This document shows, piece by piece, positions 33,401 to 42,447 of a DNA stretch of 64,000 bases. Origin of the DNA: Nematostella vectensis (lineage: Eukaryota; Cnidaria; Anthozoa; Actiniaria; Edwardsiidae); contig NC_064047.1 of NCBI RefSeq assembly GCF_932526225.1, forward strand, positions 12,350,460 through 12,414,459, in the 5' to 3' direction. The notes beneath the pieces are model-generated. The model saw only the letters and a list, made by a program, of their open reading frames with translations, made no database searches and was not told where the DNA came from. The translations under genes were made by a program, and so were the position numbers. How positions within the stretch are numbered: position 1 is the stretch's first letter; every line of letters begins with the position of its first letter.

Positions 33401-36400
33401 TTGGTTGAGATTATAATCAGGGGCGTACGCAGGTTATAGGCCTGCAGTCACTCGACTGCAAAAAAATTGGTGATCTTATTTGCATAACGAGGGAAAAATC
33501 AAATGTTTGCTTATTCATTTTTATGTACGTAGTTTAATATATATAATGAGGAAGTCCATATCAAGCCTATTTATGGCAATGATTGCAATCGCCCAGCGCG
33601 TCTGTGACAAAGCGAAGGAAATGGTGGAATATGTCCTTGAACTTCGGAACAAAGGAGAATCATCGAATGATTTAATTGATGTCCTTTTAACCGTGTTAGA
33701 TGGTGTGGCGGACAGGCCCTGTACTCTTGAGGCTGCTACAGACGACATCAAACGCCTTTGTCTGAAAGTTGTGGGGTTCTGGTTCTGGGTGGGGTTGTGT
33801 GGGTTCTTCCGCACATCCCCTCCTCATCCACTTATCAGAGCTGTGTGAGGAAGGCAACATCAGTGAGCCAAATGATAGTGATGAGGAACGGAGCTCAACT
33901 AGCGAAGGCGACGATGAGGAAGAACATCAAGACAATTCTCCGTTATGACTAGAACCGCCGAAAAAGGCGGATCTCTTACTTGACCTAGAGAAGATGGATG
34001 AGGCTGCAGCAATGCTTGCTTTCTTAACATCATCTGGGATACTCCCAAAGAACCACGTGTTTTACGAACAGGTTCATTCCTTTTGTTCGCGTGCACTAGG
34101 CGTTGTAGAGGCCGAGGCGTTCACGGAGCTTTATCCCGCATTAACGCGATTCCAGCGTGCAATACAGTTCAATTGCAAGCCTGTCGCTTCTTACCTTCTT
34201 TGCGGTCGAGGAAACCACGGCCAAGGGCGACATGCGGCTCAGACACCTCAAGGCTTCGTTCAGACACATAATCTGAGCTTCTTACACCCAAGGACGGTGA
34301 TAAGACATGCCGTGCCTCCACATCTTGAAGGGCGTGTTTATGGTGAAGACGTTCTATTTTACATTGAAACATGTGCAGAGAAAGACGTTGTCGCCATCAA
34401 GAGCAACGAAGTGAATGGCTACCTGTGTTGTATCTCCACAGATGAGATGGCAATTAAGCAAGCCTTAGAATATTCCCCATATCTGAAGTCGGTAGTCGGT
34501 CTGGTAGACCCCGACCGTCTTTCGTATGATGAAATTCTACGTATTATGACGTCAAGTGAAAGTGTCACCAGCTTCCTAAAGACGCGACAGTTTGTCACTC
34601 AAGCAAGAGAAGTAAGAGTGAGCTCTCTTGATGACAAAATTAACTTCCCAGTTGGAGTTTTTTACTGCGGGAGCAAGGGAGGTGCGGACACAATAGAACA
34701 TATGTACCAAGACATATTTAGCGCTGTGAATAGATGTGCACGTTGTGTTCAAGACGATCTGGATTGTATTTGCCATTGTGACATTTGCTTCGAAAATAAA
34801 TCGGTGTGCGCACAGTGCCTCCTGCTTGGACATAGCGAGTGGCATCCTCTTCGTCGTCCTTGTCTCGAGTGCCTAAAGGAAAAGGAAATCCCTTGTAAAC
34901 GGCTTCTCCCCTTAGTTTGGTCAAAAGATTGTGACCCCAAACAGAAGTCCTTTATGAACAGAATGCTACAGGATAAAGCTTTATACCCTTACCAAGTTCC
35001 TTTCCCAGACCCACCTCATAATATCAAACGCGTACGGTCAGCGGAATTTTGGTACTGGGTCGACATCAATGGCTATCTTGTGAATGTGCGACTTCTTCTG
35101 CTTCTCCGAAGATAGATGGAAGAAATGAAAAGAAATGTCTCAATGAAGGCTGTCCGCAACAAAGACCGGATGGACGTTGAGACAGCCATTGAGATCCATA
35201 GACATGGAGTCCAGGCGTCCATCCCGGACAAACGGGTAACAACCACCTTAGTACCAGAGCTAGAATTCAAACAGTGGCGAAGAAATGGCAAAATTCTCAA
35301 GCATCCAGTTGGAGTGTGTTTTTCACCTTGCCATAGTAAGCTTTTCGTTAGCGATCGACATCAGCATGCCGTTTATATGCTCGATATGCACTGTCCGGTA
35401 AACGTAACATTCATTGCAGGGGGCAATGGACCAGGTCACCCAAACGGACAAGGAAAGGGAGTGAAAATGAGAGATCCTGCTGATCTAGATATCGATGGAA
35501 AAGTTATCTACGTTTGTGATCACGGAGATGGCCGAATAAGAGTTATAGACTGCACCTCCCTTTTTTGTCATTCGTCTAGGCTTAATCTAGGTTCTGACAC
35601 GTCTGAGAATGGAGATGAGGATAGAGATGGGGACGAGGAATGCGCAACTCGGCGTATTCGCCAGGTGACAGTAGGGGACCTTACTTTTACATCTGACTCA
35701 GAAGAATGAAGTCTCCATTTGGCATTTGCAGATCACACAAGGATCCTTTTACACTCTATGTATCGGACATTTGCGAGCAAATGTTATTCTCTATCACAAA
35801 TATTAATTCTGATGCAAATGGGAACTATTCTGGACATCTGAATGCCATATTATCTTTTGGCCGGACAAGTATCCTAACGTCGATAGCGGTTACCAGGGAT
35901 GACGATCACATTCTTGTTGGAGACTGCAAAGAGAACGCTACTTGTGTCTACGTGTGCTATCCTGTACACAAAACAATCACTCGAACAGTTGTATCAGGTG
36001 TTGTGGCACCTACAGGAATAGCAGTGACCGAGGAAGGAACTGTGTTCGTCTTATCAAGTAAGATCAACACGCTGCTGACCATGACAGAGGTGGATCTTAT
36101 AACCAATGATAACACCCCAACAGCAATCTCTAGTTCAACGGATGCAGGCCATTGTGATGGTTTAAATGCTCAGTGGAACGCTCCATCAGGGCTTTGTAGC
36201 TACAGTAATACGATCTTTGCTTGCGACACTGGTAACAAGGCCGTTAGAATGGTTACATCAGCTGTTGGACTGGTGCATCTCCAGCAGAATATGTCGATGT
36301 ATGCCAATGTGTTCCGCCTGGATAAGAAGTGTGAGAAAGAGAATTTCCCCGAGAGGTTTGACGAACACAAAAGACAGATAGAACATCTGGTCGCGTTTTT

Positions 36401-39400
36401 ATTAGATCATGAAGAAAAGGCAAAGGAGAGCACGAATGGCCCTGACATGACAATTCCACGTTGCACCCGACAGTCATTCCAAATCGCGCTTGACTCACTG
36501 ACCAGCCTTGCAAACACCTTAACAGAGATCGGCGAAGAGCGAGTCCTGGAGGAGATCAGATTTGCGAGTCTGACAACTCTTTCTGTCGAGTGCATCTTCA
36601 AAGCCATGCGTGCCGATTATGACATGCCAACTATGGTGGAGTATGCTTATAGACGAGCGCGCTGTGTGGAAGATGACATGCTCCGGATTTACCAGAAGCA
36701 TTTTACATACTTCACAGGGCCGAACTCGTTTTATCCGGAGAAGATTATCTCGGGCGATCCACCAAGTCTGATGCAGAGGCCATCCAAGAAAACGCAGACG
36801 AAAGAGGGGACTGGTGATGAGACGTGCAGAGACCATGCGGGAATTTACACGGGAGTATGGGAGAGGAGTGCGACAAGCAAATGTCCGAGCTAAGACAAAA
36901 GAGCTGACAGGAACCCTTCCATACTCACTGAGTATGCTGCCTGACCGAATCGAAACGGGCTCAGACGACGTGCTAGACTTCGTAAGTGAAGCTCGATCAA
37001 CGGTCACAGTAAATGACACCGGTGGAAGTACCAGGGTGCAGGTCTTGTACTACAAAGACGAAATCTTCGCCGTCAGACACGATCGCCGACGGGAGGCATC
37101 TCCGTATTGGCTCGCCGTTATGATGGAAGACGTTTTGGTCATCGCTGCAACTGGACGATTCCAGAAGAACAGCGTAACTTTCAGATGGCTCGATCAGACT
37201 GATGACCATCTGAAATATACCTTCCACGAGGTATGCAACGGCAATTCCCCTAGATGTCTGCTGGCAAAAGTAGAAAGCCTCACCATTGATGACCAGATCG
37301 TAACCATAACTCCCGAAGAAGACATTAAAATTTCGAGAATTGCGAACGGTGATGATCAGACGGTGGAGACACGGGAAGATGAGAACGAAGAAAGAAAGTG
37401 GCTGACAAATGGAGAGTCTTCTTCTATTCCCACAGAAGCAACAGAAGAGTCGAGAGTGGAAGGGGTTAGTTTATCAGGACGCAAAACAACGCGTTTCATT
37501 TTACGATAGTCGACATCGTCGCCGTCAAACACGATTGCCGACGGAAAGCATCTCCGTATTGGCTCGCCGTTATGAGGGAAGACGTTCTAGTCAACGCTTC
37601 AACTGGACGATTCCAAAAGAACAGCGTAACTTTCAGATGGCTCGATCAGACTGATGACCATCTGAAATATACCTTCGACGAGGTATGCAACGGCAATTCC
37701 CCAGATCTCTGCTGGCAAAAGTAGAAAGCCTCACCATTGATGACCAGACCGCAACCATAACTCCCGAAGAAGACATAATAATAATTCAAGTTTATTCACA
37801 TATGACTTCTCGCAGTGTTTCGACTGAATTACAGGTAGAGACACAAAGCTATACTAGCAGCATTACATTACATTAAAGTACTTGTGCGTGACAAAGACTG
37901 CAAGCTGGCCGAGCCCCTGCCTGATCTTAAAGCGTAGGTTATTTCCCTAGTAATCGTTCCACATCAGACACGGAAAGATGAGAACGAAGAAGGAAAGTGG
38001 CTGGCTTTTTCTACCCCCACAGACCCACAGAAGCAACAGAAGAGTCGTTCCCGAGGAGAGTGGAAGGCGTTAGTTTATCAGGACGCTAAACAACGCGTTT
38101 CATTTTACGATAGTGATGTCTACTTTAGTTATTGTTATAGGCTCGTGCCAAAATACTTACCATGGCTCTCCTAAACTCGCCCTGATATTCCACCAAAGCG
38201 GGCCACAATGCCACGGTCAAACAAAATACCAGAGCCTGATAATGTGTTTTGATATACAAAGAAGTAGGCATATTCTCAGCAATATTTATTGCCCGATGAG
38301 TTAATAAGGTTTCCTTGATCTATTAAATTTGCAATTTTTCCACTTATATCGAAGCATAGTTATCCACGTAACGCACAGACAAAAGATACAGTATGCTTTG
38401 ATATGCAGTTTTGTTTTTTGACAGTAATAAAAAAACTGTTTCTTTTAAAATTTCTTGATGTGGTCTACACAACGAGCGACACAACGCAAAACATTTATAA
38501 ATGGAATCGAAAGGTAAAAACAAAACTTTACAGGCATTAGAAAGATTTAGAACATATAGGCACTGGAGGTATTTAAAGTTTTGTAAAAAACCTGGAACAC
38601 AAAAATGGAATCCGGAATCCACGGGAAAAAACCCACATGGAATCCGGAATCCACACACTAGGATCCGGAATCCACATACTAGGATCCGGAATCCAGAACC
38701 CTATTGGAGAACCTGTCATGGGGCGATACCATGGTATTACATGAGGTGAGCTCGTTAATTTTGCTGTTTGGTGCAGGAAAATGTTTTTACATAATTACAA
38801 GATTTTTCCTTGGACAACCCTTAAAGTAGGTGTTACTAAAATCGAGAAATTAAACAGAAACTCTGGATATCTTAGCGCAATTACATTCCAACTACTTCTC
38901 TTATTTATTTCGTGTTACATCGCAATACTGTAATTCAGATGCTTCCGAAAGCAGTTTCGTGTCTACATCCCAATACTGTAATTCAGATTCTTCCGAAAGC
39001 AGTTTCGTGTCTGCATCGCAATACTGTAATTCAGATTCTTCCGAAAGTAGTTTCGTGTCTGCATCGCAATACTGTAATTCAGATTTTCCCCAAGGGAGTT
39101 TCGTGTCTACATCGCAATACTGTAATTCAGATTCTTCCGAAAGCAGTTTCGTGTCTACATCGCAATACTGTAATTCCGATTCTTCCGAAAGCAGTTTCGT
39201 GTCTACATCGCAATACTGTAATTCCGATTCTTCCGAAAGCAGTTTTATGTGTACATCGCAATACTGTAACTCAGATTCTTCCAGAAGCAGTTTTATGTCT
39301 GAGTATCCAGAGTGAAGCCGGCAGAAGGAAGATCTTAGGACCCAAGTTTATTTTTCTTACGATAATCTTTCTAATAATCGTTTCATAATTTATCGTGTTT

Positions 39401-41182
39401 GGGGACAAACACAAGTTTGACAAGGGAGGTATGTTATAGGACGGTTTGTTATATTGTTTAGGTTATAGGTTATTGTCGTCTAGTATTTCATGTTCCTATC
39501 TTGAAGTTTTATTTATCTTTTAAGGATAATTTAGATTTTGTTTACAATTGATGGTTTCCTAAGTCTAGATTTTAGCACGCCCGTGGACCCTCCGCATCGA
39601 TGACCTTTTGGTGCGTCTAAATCCAGGGAGTGTACAGTTTCTTATACGTGGCGAAATCTCCGGTTTCTTTTTGTTTTGGAAATTTTGTTTGAACAGTTAA
39701 ATTCTTTCTAAATTGTATGCCACCGCCCTCACACCTTGGTTTAGACATCTATACTTGTATCGTTATTTCAATTAGGCGAAACTGTTGTAGACACGCGCTC
39801 TTTCAGCATGCGCAGTTAAGTTTTAAAAGTTGCTTAATCATTAGTGTTATTTTAGAGTTACCTTGACTTCATAGATTATTCTGTAAATACGCAGGGACGA
39901 GAGACCAACTCTGTGATTTCCCACGCCCTCACGCTTTTGTCTGATTGGTTCGTTTTGCCAAAATTTCTCCGTTTCCTCTTGAATTGTTTTACATTCAAGA
40001 TTGTTTTACATATTTCCTTTCATGTGGGACCACTACATGGGTATCTGTCTGGTCCATGGGTATAAATATAGCGAGCCTAATTCTGTACTTATGCTGCTGC
40101 TGTGGCCAAACATTTGGAAAGCATTGAAAAACGCCAGCCTTGCCTTCGTCTTCATCTCCGTCTAAAGGATCCCGGCTTGTGCCCCTAACATTAATTCATA
40201 CAATGGGAAATAATTTTGATTATTTTTGCTTTTATTCTTATGTCAATTAATAGAATTTCGAATATTATTTTTTACCGTTGTTTTGACTGAAAATACAACT
40301 TTAAGCTCCATTGAAGGGTTGTGGGTAAGGGATCAATTGTATCTTTTTCCCATCGGCAATTCAATCACCATCCTTAGATGTATTTCACGGTAAAATAGCT
40401 TGGCATTCACTCATCAGAGGAGATACTAGTTATTATATAAAATGTGGTAGGACTGTATTTCTATTCCTTTTGATCAACTTTTTGCAAACACGGCATCTAA
40501 TAAATCTCCATGAAAATCTCTAATAAGCCCCTGGCGATTATTTCTTTTTGTCTTGACAAAATCTGCTCGATTAGAGAGAGGGGCTTGTTTCAAAACCTTT
40601 TTTTCATTTTCTGACACTAGGTATTTCGGCCCCTATAAAAGGTGTTAAAAATTAGTGCTTATTACTCGTACAAAAATAGATAAATCTAGCAAGAGTCAAT
40701 TGTTCCTTTTGGAAAGATGTTTCTTCGGGGTTAGGGGTGAAGACTCAATTTCCTTGAATTTAAATAATACGAGTTCGGCACGGTTTTTGCTGTTTTTATT
40801 CTAGTTTGTATTTTAAAATAACGCATTTTGTTTTATGTTCTTTAAAGTGAGTGACCGTGGATGGCAATCTTCAAGCAAGTCATTCTTGTTCACGCTGTGT
40901 AACAAGAATGGCTACCGCCCTGAAAAGTTGCCATTGAGGCGCACGCCAGATGGATGTGCCATTTGGGACGACACAGGTTGCGGTCCGGTGTTTGGTGGTG
41001 GTGGAGGTGGTAATGACCTGTTGATCGCTGACAACGCGGGGGGTAATAAAGAGTCCTATACGTATTCATACACGTGCGCTCGTCCACAGGGCGCCCCATC
41101 TGTTGGCCCGTGTGACGTCTTTGCTGGCAAATACAGATTCACACCCGACGAAATGGAGGTGTTTCACGAGGTGGTGGACTGA
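25911..41182 (+). CDS. RING/B-box/coiled-coil/TLDc protein (TRIM-like), four exons
   Basis: Predicted exons 25911-26093, 26414-27308, 31404-31646 and 40848-41182 join in phase (0, 1, 1) to 551 residues. Residues 14-56 form a C3HC4 RING finger (C14, C17, C29, H31, C34, C37, C53, C56), expected to recruit an E2 enzyme for ubiquitin transfer. B-box 1 (C97, C100...) and B-box 2 (C156, H159...H187) follow, then a coiled coil at about 195-320. Exon 3 begins the TLDc domain (WVRCFSAKRDGWAASTFH, YVFGGYSDVAW) and exon 4 completes it (SFLFTLCNKNG, GPVFGGG, DLLIADNAGG, FTPDEMEVFHEVVD) before TGA. All introns use GT-AG. The start follows an acceptor by 2 nt. Introns 2 and 3 are filled with transposons but the reading frame is intact. 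RING-TLDc joining is deduced from phase and order; transcript data are lacking. Confidence 0.72.
26414..27308 (+). CDS. Exon 2 of the RING-TLDc gene (B-boxes and coiled coil)
   Basis: Acceptor TTGTTCTAG|ATTTCC, donor GAGCAAG|GTACTA. It starts ISPADVPSLKVNFMINSIL, the linker that follows the RING in many TRIM proteins. Two zinc-binding B-boxes are followed by heptad-rich helices (AREKDEILGRAKKVASKLTD onward). The exon ends in phase 1, which matches the TLDc exon at 31404. Confidence 0.85.
27330..27440. repeat. GGTA/GGTC/GGCA tetranucleotide microsatellite
   Basis: Runs of TAGG, TCGG and CAGG repeats, just downstream of the exon 2 donor. It is adjacent to the 3' end (minus sense) of the LINE, so it probably grew from the simple-repeat tail of that element. 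Confidence 0.9.
27445..27808 (-). pseudogene. LINE reverse transcriptase, C-terminal part
   Basis: Encodes SRGVPQGTVLGPLLFSIMVN and LLIKYADDITIS, the YADD catalytic centre of non-LTR RTs, then a thumb-like region (INIRWALENRMELNMRKT-like) up to about KPIQES. Beyond this the frame reads through the microsatellite, giving meaningless Pro/Thr/Leu repeats. Confidence 0.82.
27805..29577. mobile_element. 1.8-kb non-coding element with ~185-bp direct terminal repeats
   Basis: Direct repeats 27805-27989 and 29394-29577 begin ACAATCTGTTACAAAACTAA and end CTTTTGTTGA(G/A)GATT, differing at roughly 10 positions. They bracket 1.4 kb of AT-rich DNA with no open frame. The element splits the LINE, so it is younger than it. 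It looks like a non-autonomous LTR element, or a pair of short repeats with captured DNA; no primer site is evident, and the ends ACAATC...GATTGT are inverted rather than TG/CA. Confidence 0.7.
29577..29945 (-). pseudogene. LINE reverse transcriptase, N-terminal part
   Basis: A 122-codon frame: WKLANISPIPKESPLTGCSQ and LRPISLTNII (RT motif 1), DQFAYKKGHNTTMALI, then ALSFDFSKAFDTVPHHIL (motif A with the first catalytic Asp). It stops where the terminal-repeat element is inserted. Confidence 0.82.
30162..30570 (-). pseudogene. LINE segment between endonuclease and reverse transcriptase
   Basis: Encodes LWSMFNECFPLIRVKVSSRD, PPYMSPLVKHLCNIRNRIVH and KEWWETANRITGR, typical of the region preceding RT in CR1/Jockey-like LINEs. 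Followed (minus sense) by a (ATC)n stretch and a gap before RT motif 1. No endonuclease is seen upstream. Confidence 0.65.
30601..31403 (+). other. Remaining part of intron 2, no feature seen
   Basis: AT-rich. A minus-strand 79-codon frame at 31052-31291 matches nothing I recognise and overlaps the acceptor side of exon 3. Confidence 0.5.
31404..31646 (+). CDS. Exon 3 of the RING-TLDc gene (TLDc, first half)
   Basis: Acceptor CCGTTTGTAG|GTCTTG, donor GGACAA|GTGAGT. The first split codon with exon 2 gives Gly. Encodes LEQSAIFSGKGPEYLRDLL, the usual start of TLDc, then the Trp/Arg and phe-Gly-Gly-tyr core. 81 codons. Confidence 0.8.
31852..31867. repeat. Left terminal inverted repeat, with TACCAT duplication
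   Basis: TCGCCCTATGACAGGT; preceded by TACCAT. Pairs with 38711-38726 with one mismatch (T/C at the seventh base). Confidence 0.8.
31868..31992. repeat. Left subterminal GGAATCCGGAATCC array
   Basis: Five or more copies of (G)GAATCCGGAATCC with spacers such as ACACACTAGGATCC. A closely similar array, in the same orientation, lies inside the right end. Subterminal motif arrays often bind transposase; here this is inference. Confidence 0.85.
31993..33479 (+). other. Non-coding 5' part of the TIR unit, with promoter-like stretch
   Basis: A TTAGCCAATGAG box (about 32127) is followed 90 bp later by CAACAACAAAGGATG|GTAAGG, a good donor at 32222. This could be a short first exon of the NHL gene. 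The rest is AT-rich with no open frame of note. Confidence 0.4.
33480..33946 (+). pseudogene. NHL-type gene, 5' coding remnant
   Basis: A probable acceptor (ATCGCCCAG|CGCGTC near 33597) opens a frame with VCDKAKEMVEYVLELRNKGE and DLIDVLLTVLDGVADRPCTLEAATDDIKRL. It shifts near 33790 to the frame of the main ORF, giving an acidic stretch (SEPNDSDEERSSTSEGDDEEE) that ends at TGA (about 33946). Helical and acidic; no family recognised. Confidence 0.45.
33947..35115 (+). pseudogene. NHL-type gene, Cys-rich central part
   Basis: From ATG 33994, 373 codons to TAG at 35113. Residues 248-301 form a dense Cys/His cluster (C248, C251, C258, C260, C262, C265, C272, C275, H280, H284, C290, C293, C301) resembling two linked zinc-binding modules, somewhat B-box-like. 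It is followed by VWSKDCDP (D312, D314) and FPDPPHNIKRVRSAEFWYW (D339, H342, K345). The D-P-x-H-x-x-K pattern recalls the second Asp motif of RNase H-like transposases, but a third acidic residue was not identified. The frame continues in phase beyond the TAG. Confidence 0.6.
35116..35709 (+). pseudogene. NHL-type gene, first NHL repeats
   Basis: Same phase as the preceding ORF and separated from it only by TAG; the next codon is ATG. Encodes EMKRNVSMKAVRNKDRMDVE, then NHL-like blades: HPVGVCFSPCHSKLFVSDRH..VYMLD, and GGNGPGHPNGQGKG..RDPADLDIDGKVIYVCDHGDGRIRVID. NHL propellers bind RNA or protein. The ORF ends in a Glu/Asp-rich stretch at TGA, overlapping the next ATG by four bases (ATGA). 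Confidence 0.65.
35706..36893 (+). pseudogene. NHL-type gene, later NHL blades and helical tail
   Basis: 395 codons in the +2 phase relative to the previous part. It opens KSPFGICRSHKDPFTLYVSD, another blade; further blades include APTGIAVTEEGTVFVLSS and NAPSGLCSYSNTIFACDTGN-KAVRMV. After residue about 200 it becomes helical (LTSLANTLTEIGEERVLEEI, MPTMVEYAYRRARCVEDDML). It shifts frame near 36815, where 36814-37509 takes over. Confidence 0.65.
36814..37509 (+). pseudogene. NHL-type gene, C-terminal part
   Basis: 231 codons in the +1 phase of the previous ORF, overlapping it by 80 bp. Encodes FTREYGRGVRQANVRAKTKE, RVQVLYYKDEIFAVRHDRR and FRWLDQTDDHLKYTFHEVC, then an acidic tail. No family recognised. 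The segment from about 37064 to 37518 is repeated immediately downstream with indels. Confidence 0.55.
37524..38115 (+). repeat. Partial tandem copy of the NHL-gene 3' end
   Basis: Positions 37524-37784 match 37064-37328, and 37962-38115 match 37365-37518, with about 175 bp of unrelated sequence (including a (TAA)n start) between the two matches. Small indels break the frame, so the copy is non-coding. It points to unequal exchange within the unit. Confidence 0.85.
38116..38605 (+). other. Non-coding 3' part of the TIR unit
   Basis: AT-rich, no open frame supported. Lies between the NHL gene's duplicated 3' end and the right subterminal array. Confidence 0.5.
38606..38710. repeat. Right subterminal GGAATCCGGAATCC array
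   Basis: At least four copies of GGAATCCGGAATCCAC with ACACTAGGATCC spacers, in the same orientation as the left array at 31868. Confidence 0.85.
38711..38726. repeat. Right terminal inverted repeat, with TACCAT duplication
   Basis: ACCTGTCATGGGGCGA followed by TACCAT (38727-38732). Pairs with 31852-31867. Confidence 0.8.
38905..39305. repeat. 48-bp minisatellite, about 8 copies
   Basis: Unit TCAGATTCTTCCGAAAGCAG + TTTCGTGTCTACATCGCAAT + ACTGTAAT; 48 bp is 16 codons, so two plus frames stay open with 16-residue repeats. Located in intron 3 just right of the TIR unit. Not a gene. Confidence 0.93.
39420..40190 (+). mobile_element. Probable solo LTR or LTR with polypurine tract
   Basis: AAGGGAGGTA directly precedes TGTTATAGGACGG, and the segment ends GGCTTGTGCCCCTAACA, giving TG...CA termini and a length near 760 bp. 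A TATA box (GGTATAAATATAGC, about 40060) lies 130 bp from the end, as in Gypsy-type LTRs. No internal coding region or target duplication was found, so the assignment is tentative. Confidence 0.5.
40191..40847 (+). other. Right part of intron 3, no feature seen
   Basis: AT-rich DNA leading to the acceptor TTCTTTAAAG at 40847. Confidence 0.5.
40848..41182 (+). CDS. Exon 4 of the RING-TLDc gene (TLDc, second half)
   Basis: Acceptor TTCTTTAAAG|TGAGTG, stop TGA at 41180. Encodes SKSFLFTLCNKNGYRPEKLP, GPVFGGGGGGNDLLIADNAG and FTPDEMEVFHE, covering the conserved end of TLDc. It is 9.2 kb from exon 3 because of insertions. Poly-A signals AATAAA are present at about 41687 and 41916; which one is used cannot be told. 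Confidence 0.82.
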
Positions 41183-42098
41183 ATACAGCTTTGAACGCCT
41201 GTAAAGTGACAATAGACATAAAGACGTGTAAACATTTGTTAGTTGGTACTGTGTCATGAGAATAATGTATTTTGAATAAGGCTTCACCATCTTGTGATGT
41301 GACCCGCGGTGCATCTTGGGTAGCATGTAAATCACAAAATATCACATGCTGTGAAAAACCCGCTAGCGAGGGTTACGGCACACTTTACTTTAGTCCAACC
41401 TTATTTAAAAACGTGTACATCTCGAGTATATATATCCGAATTTTATAACACAAATGCAAATTGTAAATTTTAATAATTATTCCTATAAGCTGTTAGAAAC
41501 AATATGTTGTTTGGTCTAGATAACCACGTACACGTTGTGTGTGTGTTTTTTACTTCTTTTTTAAAAATTAAGAACGATGCCTAACCCGTGTGTCTTTGCG
41601 TAGAGGGAAGGGGAAGGGACTCCTATATTAGCAAGGTACAAGGTGAGGAAGTGCAATCAGAATTTATTAGATGGCTCCTGGGGGTAAATAAATATTGAAG
41701 CTCAAATGCGTGCCTGGTGGAGGCTGGTTGACTCCCTTTGCGAACTCAAGCAAAATGCAGAGCGTTGCAATATTGGGGGTTCTAAGAAATTCAGACCGTA
41801 CGAAACTTTCTAATGTAGCGATGCACGACTCTTTATGACGCGGAAAAAAAGAATTTTAAAAACACACAATTAAATATATTTAAGGTATGGTAAACCACAC
41901 CCGACGTAGAAATACCAATAAATCTTATAAGACAGAGTCTGACATATATAGAACAACAAGTTAAATGAAATTAATGACTATAAATAGAAAGACCCTCGAC
42001 ATAAAACCAAATTGAGAACATTAAGGAAATTTAAGAGCGTTCACAATATCTCTCCCAAGTTAAAATCACATAATTGCGTTCACAAAGTTTATGCCCAG
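41183..42098 (+). other. 3' untranslated and intergenic sequence after the RING-TLDc gene
   Basis: No further coding region. AATAAA at about 41687 and 41916 are candidate polyadenylation signals. Confidence 0.45.
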
Positions 42099-42264
42099 TG
42101 CACACTAGCGACATCGACGTTACGACATGGGCGCGCGCACTCTTATCTTCGACATAACGACTTAAGATTAAAAAAACATGTTTTTTTCTTTTATGTCCTG
42201 ATGTCCATGTTATGACGGGCTAAACATAGTGTGCGCGCCCATGTTGTTATGTTGCTAGTGTGCA
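42099..42264. mobile_element. Foldback/MITE with TGCACACTAGC ends
   Basis: TGCACACTAGC (42099) mirrors GCTAGTGTGCA (ending 42264). The arms continue imperfectly inward: CGACATGGGCGCGCGCACT versus AGTGTGCGCGCCCATGTTG. The arms are about 45 nt and the central spacer about 75 nt. There is no coding capacity. It ends about 180 bp before block 2 begins. Confidence 0.8.
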
Positions 42265-42447
42265 TTAATAAGCAACCACAAACTAGCTATCAAAACAGGA
42301 CGACACAAAACCCCTGAACGAAAAACGTGCCCAATATGCTTGGTCAAAGCCGAGGACGAGGAACAACACTGATAAAATGCCCGGCATATAATGAATTAAA
42401 GGAACGAATAAATGTATGGTTTTTTTAAATTCGCAACAAAACAGATT

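Larger units (their letters stand above)
31852..38726 (+). mobile_element. 6.9-kb TIR-bounded unit carrying a Cys-rich/NHL gene
   Basis: The left end TCGCCCTATGACAGGT (31852-31867) is the reverse complement of the right end (38711-38726) at 15 of 16 positions. TACCAT directly flanks both sides (31846-31851, 38727-38732), the mark of a 6-bp target duplication. Inside each end lies an array of GGAATCCGGAATCC motifs, in the same orientation at both ends. The centre holds one decayed gene of about 4 kb on the plus strand with a Cys-rich region and NHL-like repeats. It sits in intron 3 of the RING-TLDc gene. A DNA transposon is the simplest reading. Whether the encoded protein is the transposase is not proven. 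Confidence 0.7.

Noticed and set aside
38912-39388. 158- and 118-codon plus frames with 16-residue repeats (HRNTVIQILPKAVSCL, STSQYCNSDSSESSFV)
   Set aside because: Products of the 48-bp minisatellite in two frames; no start context or homology.
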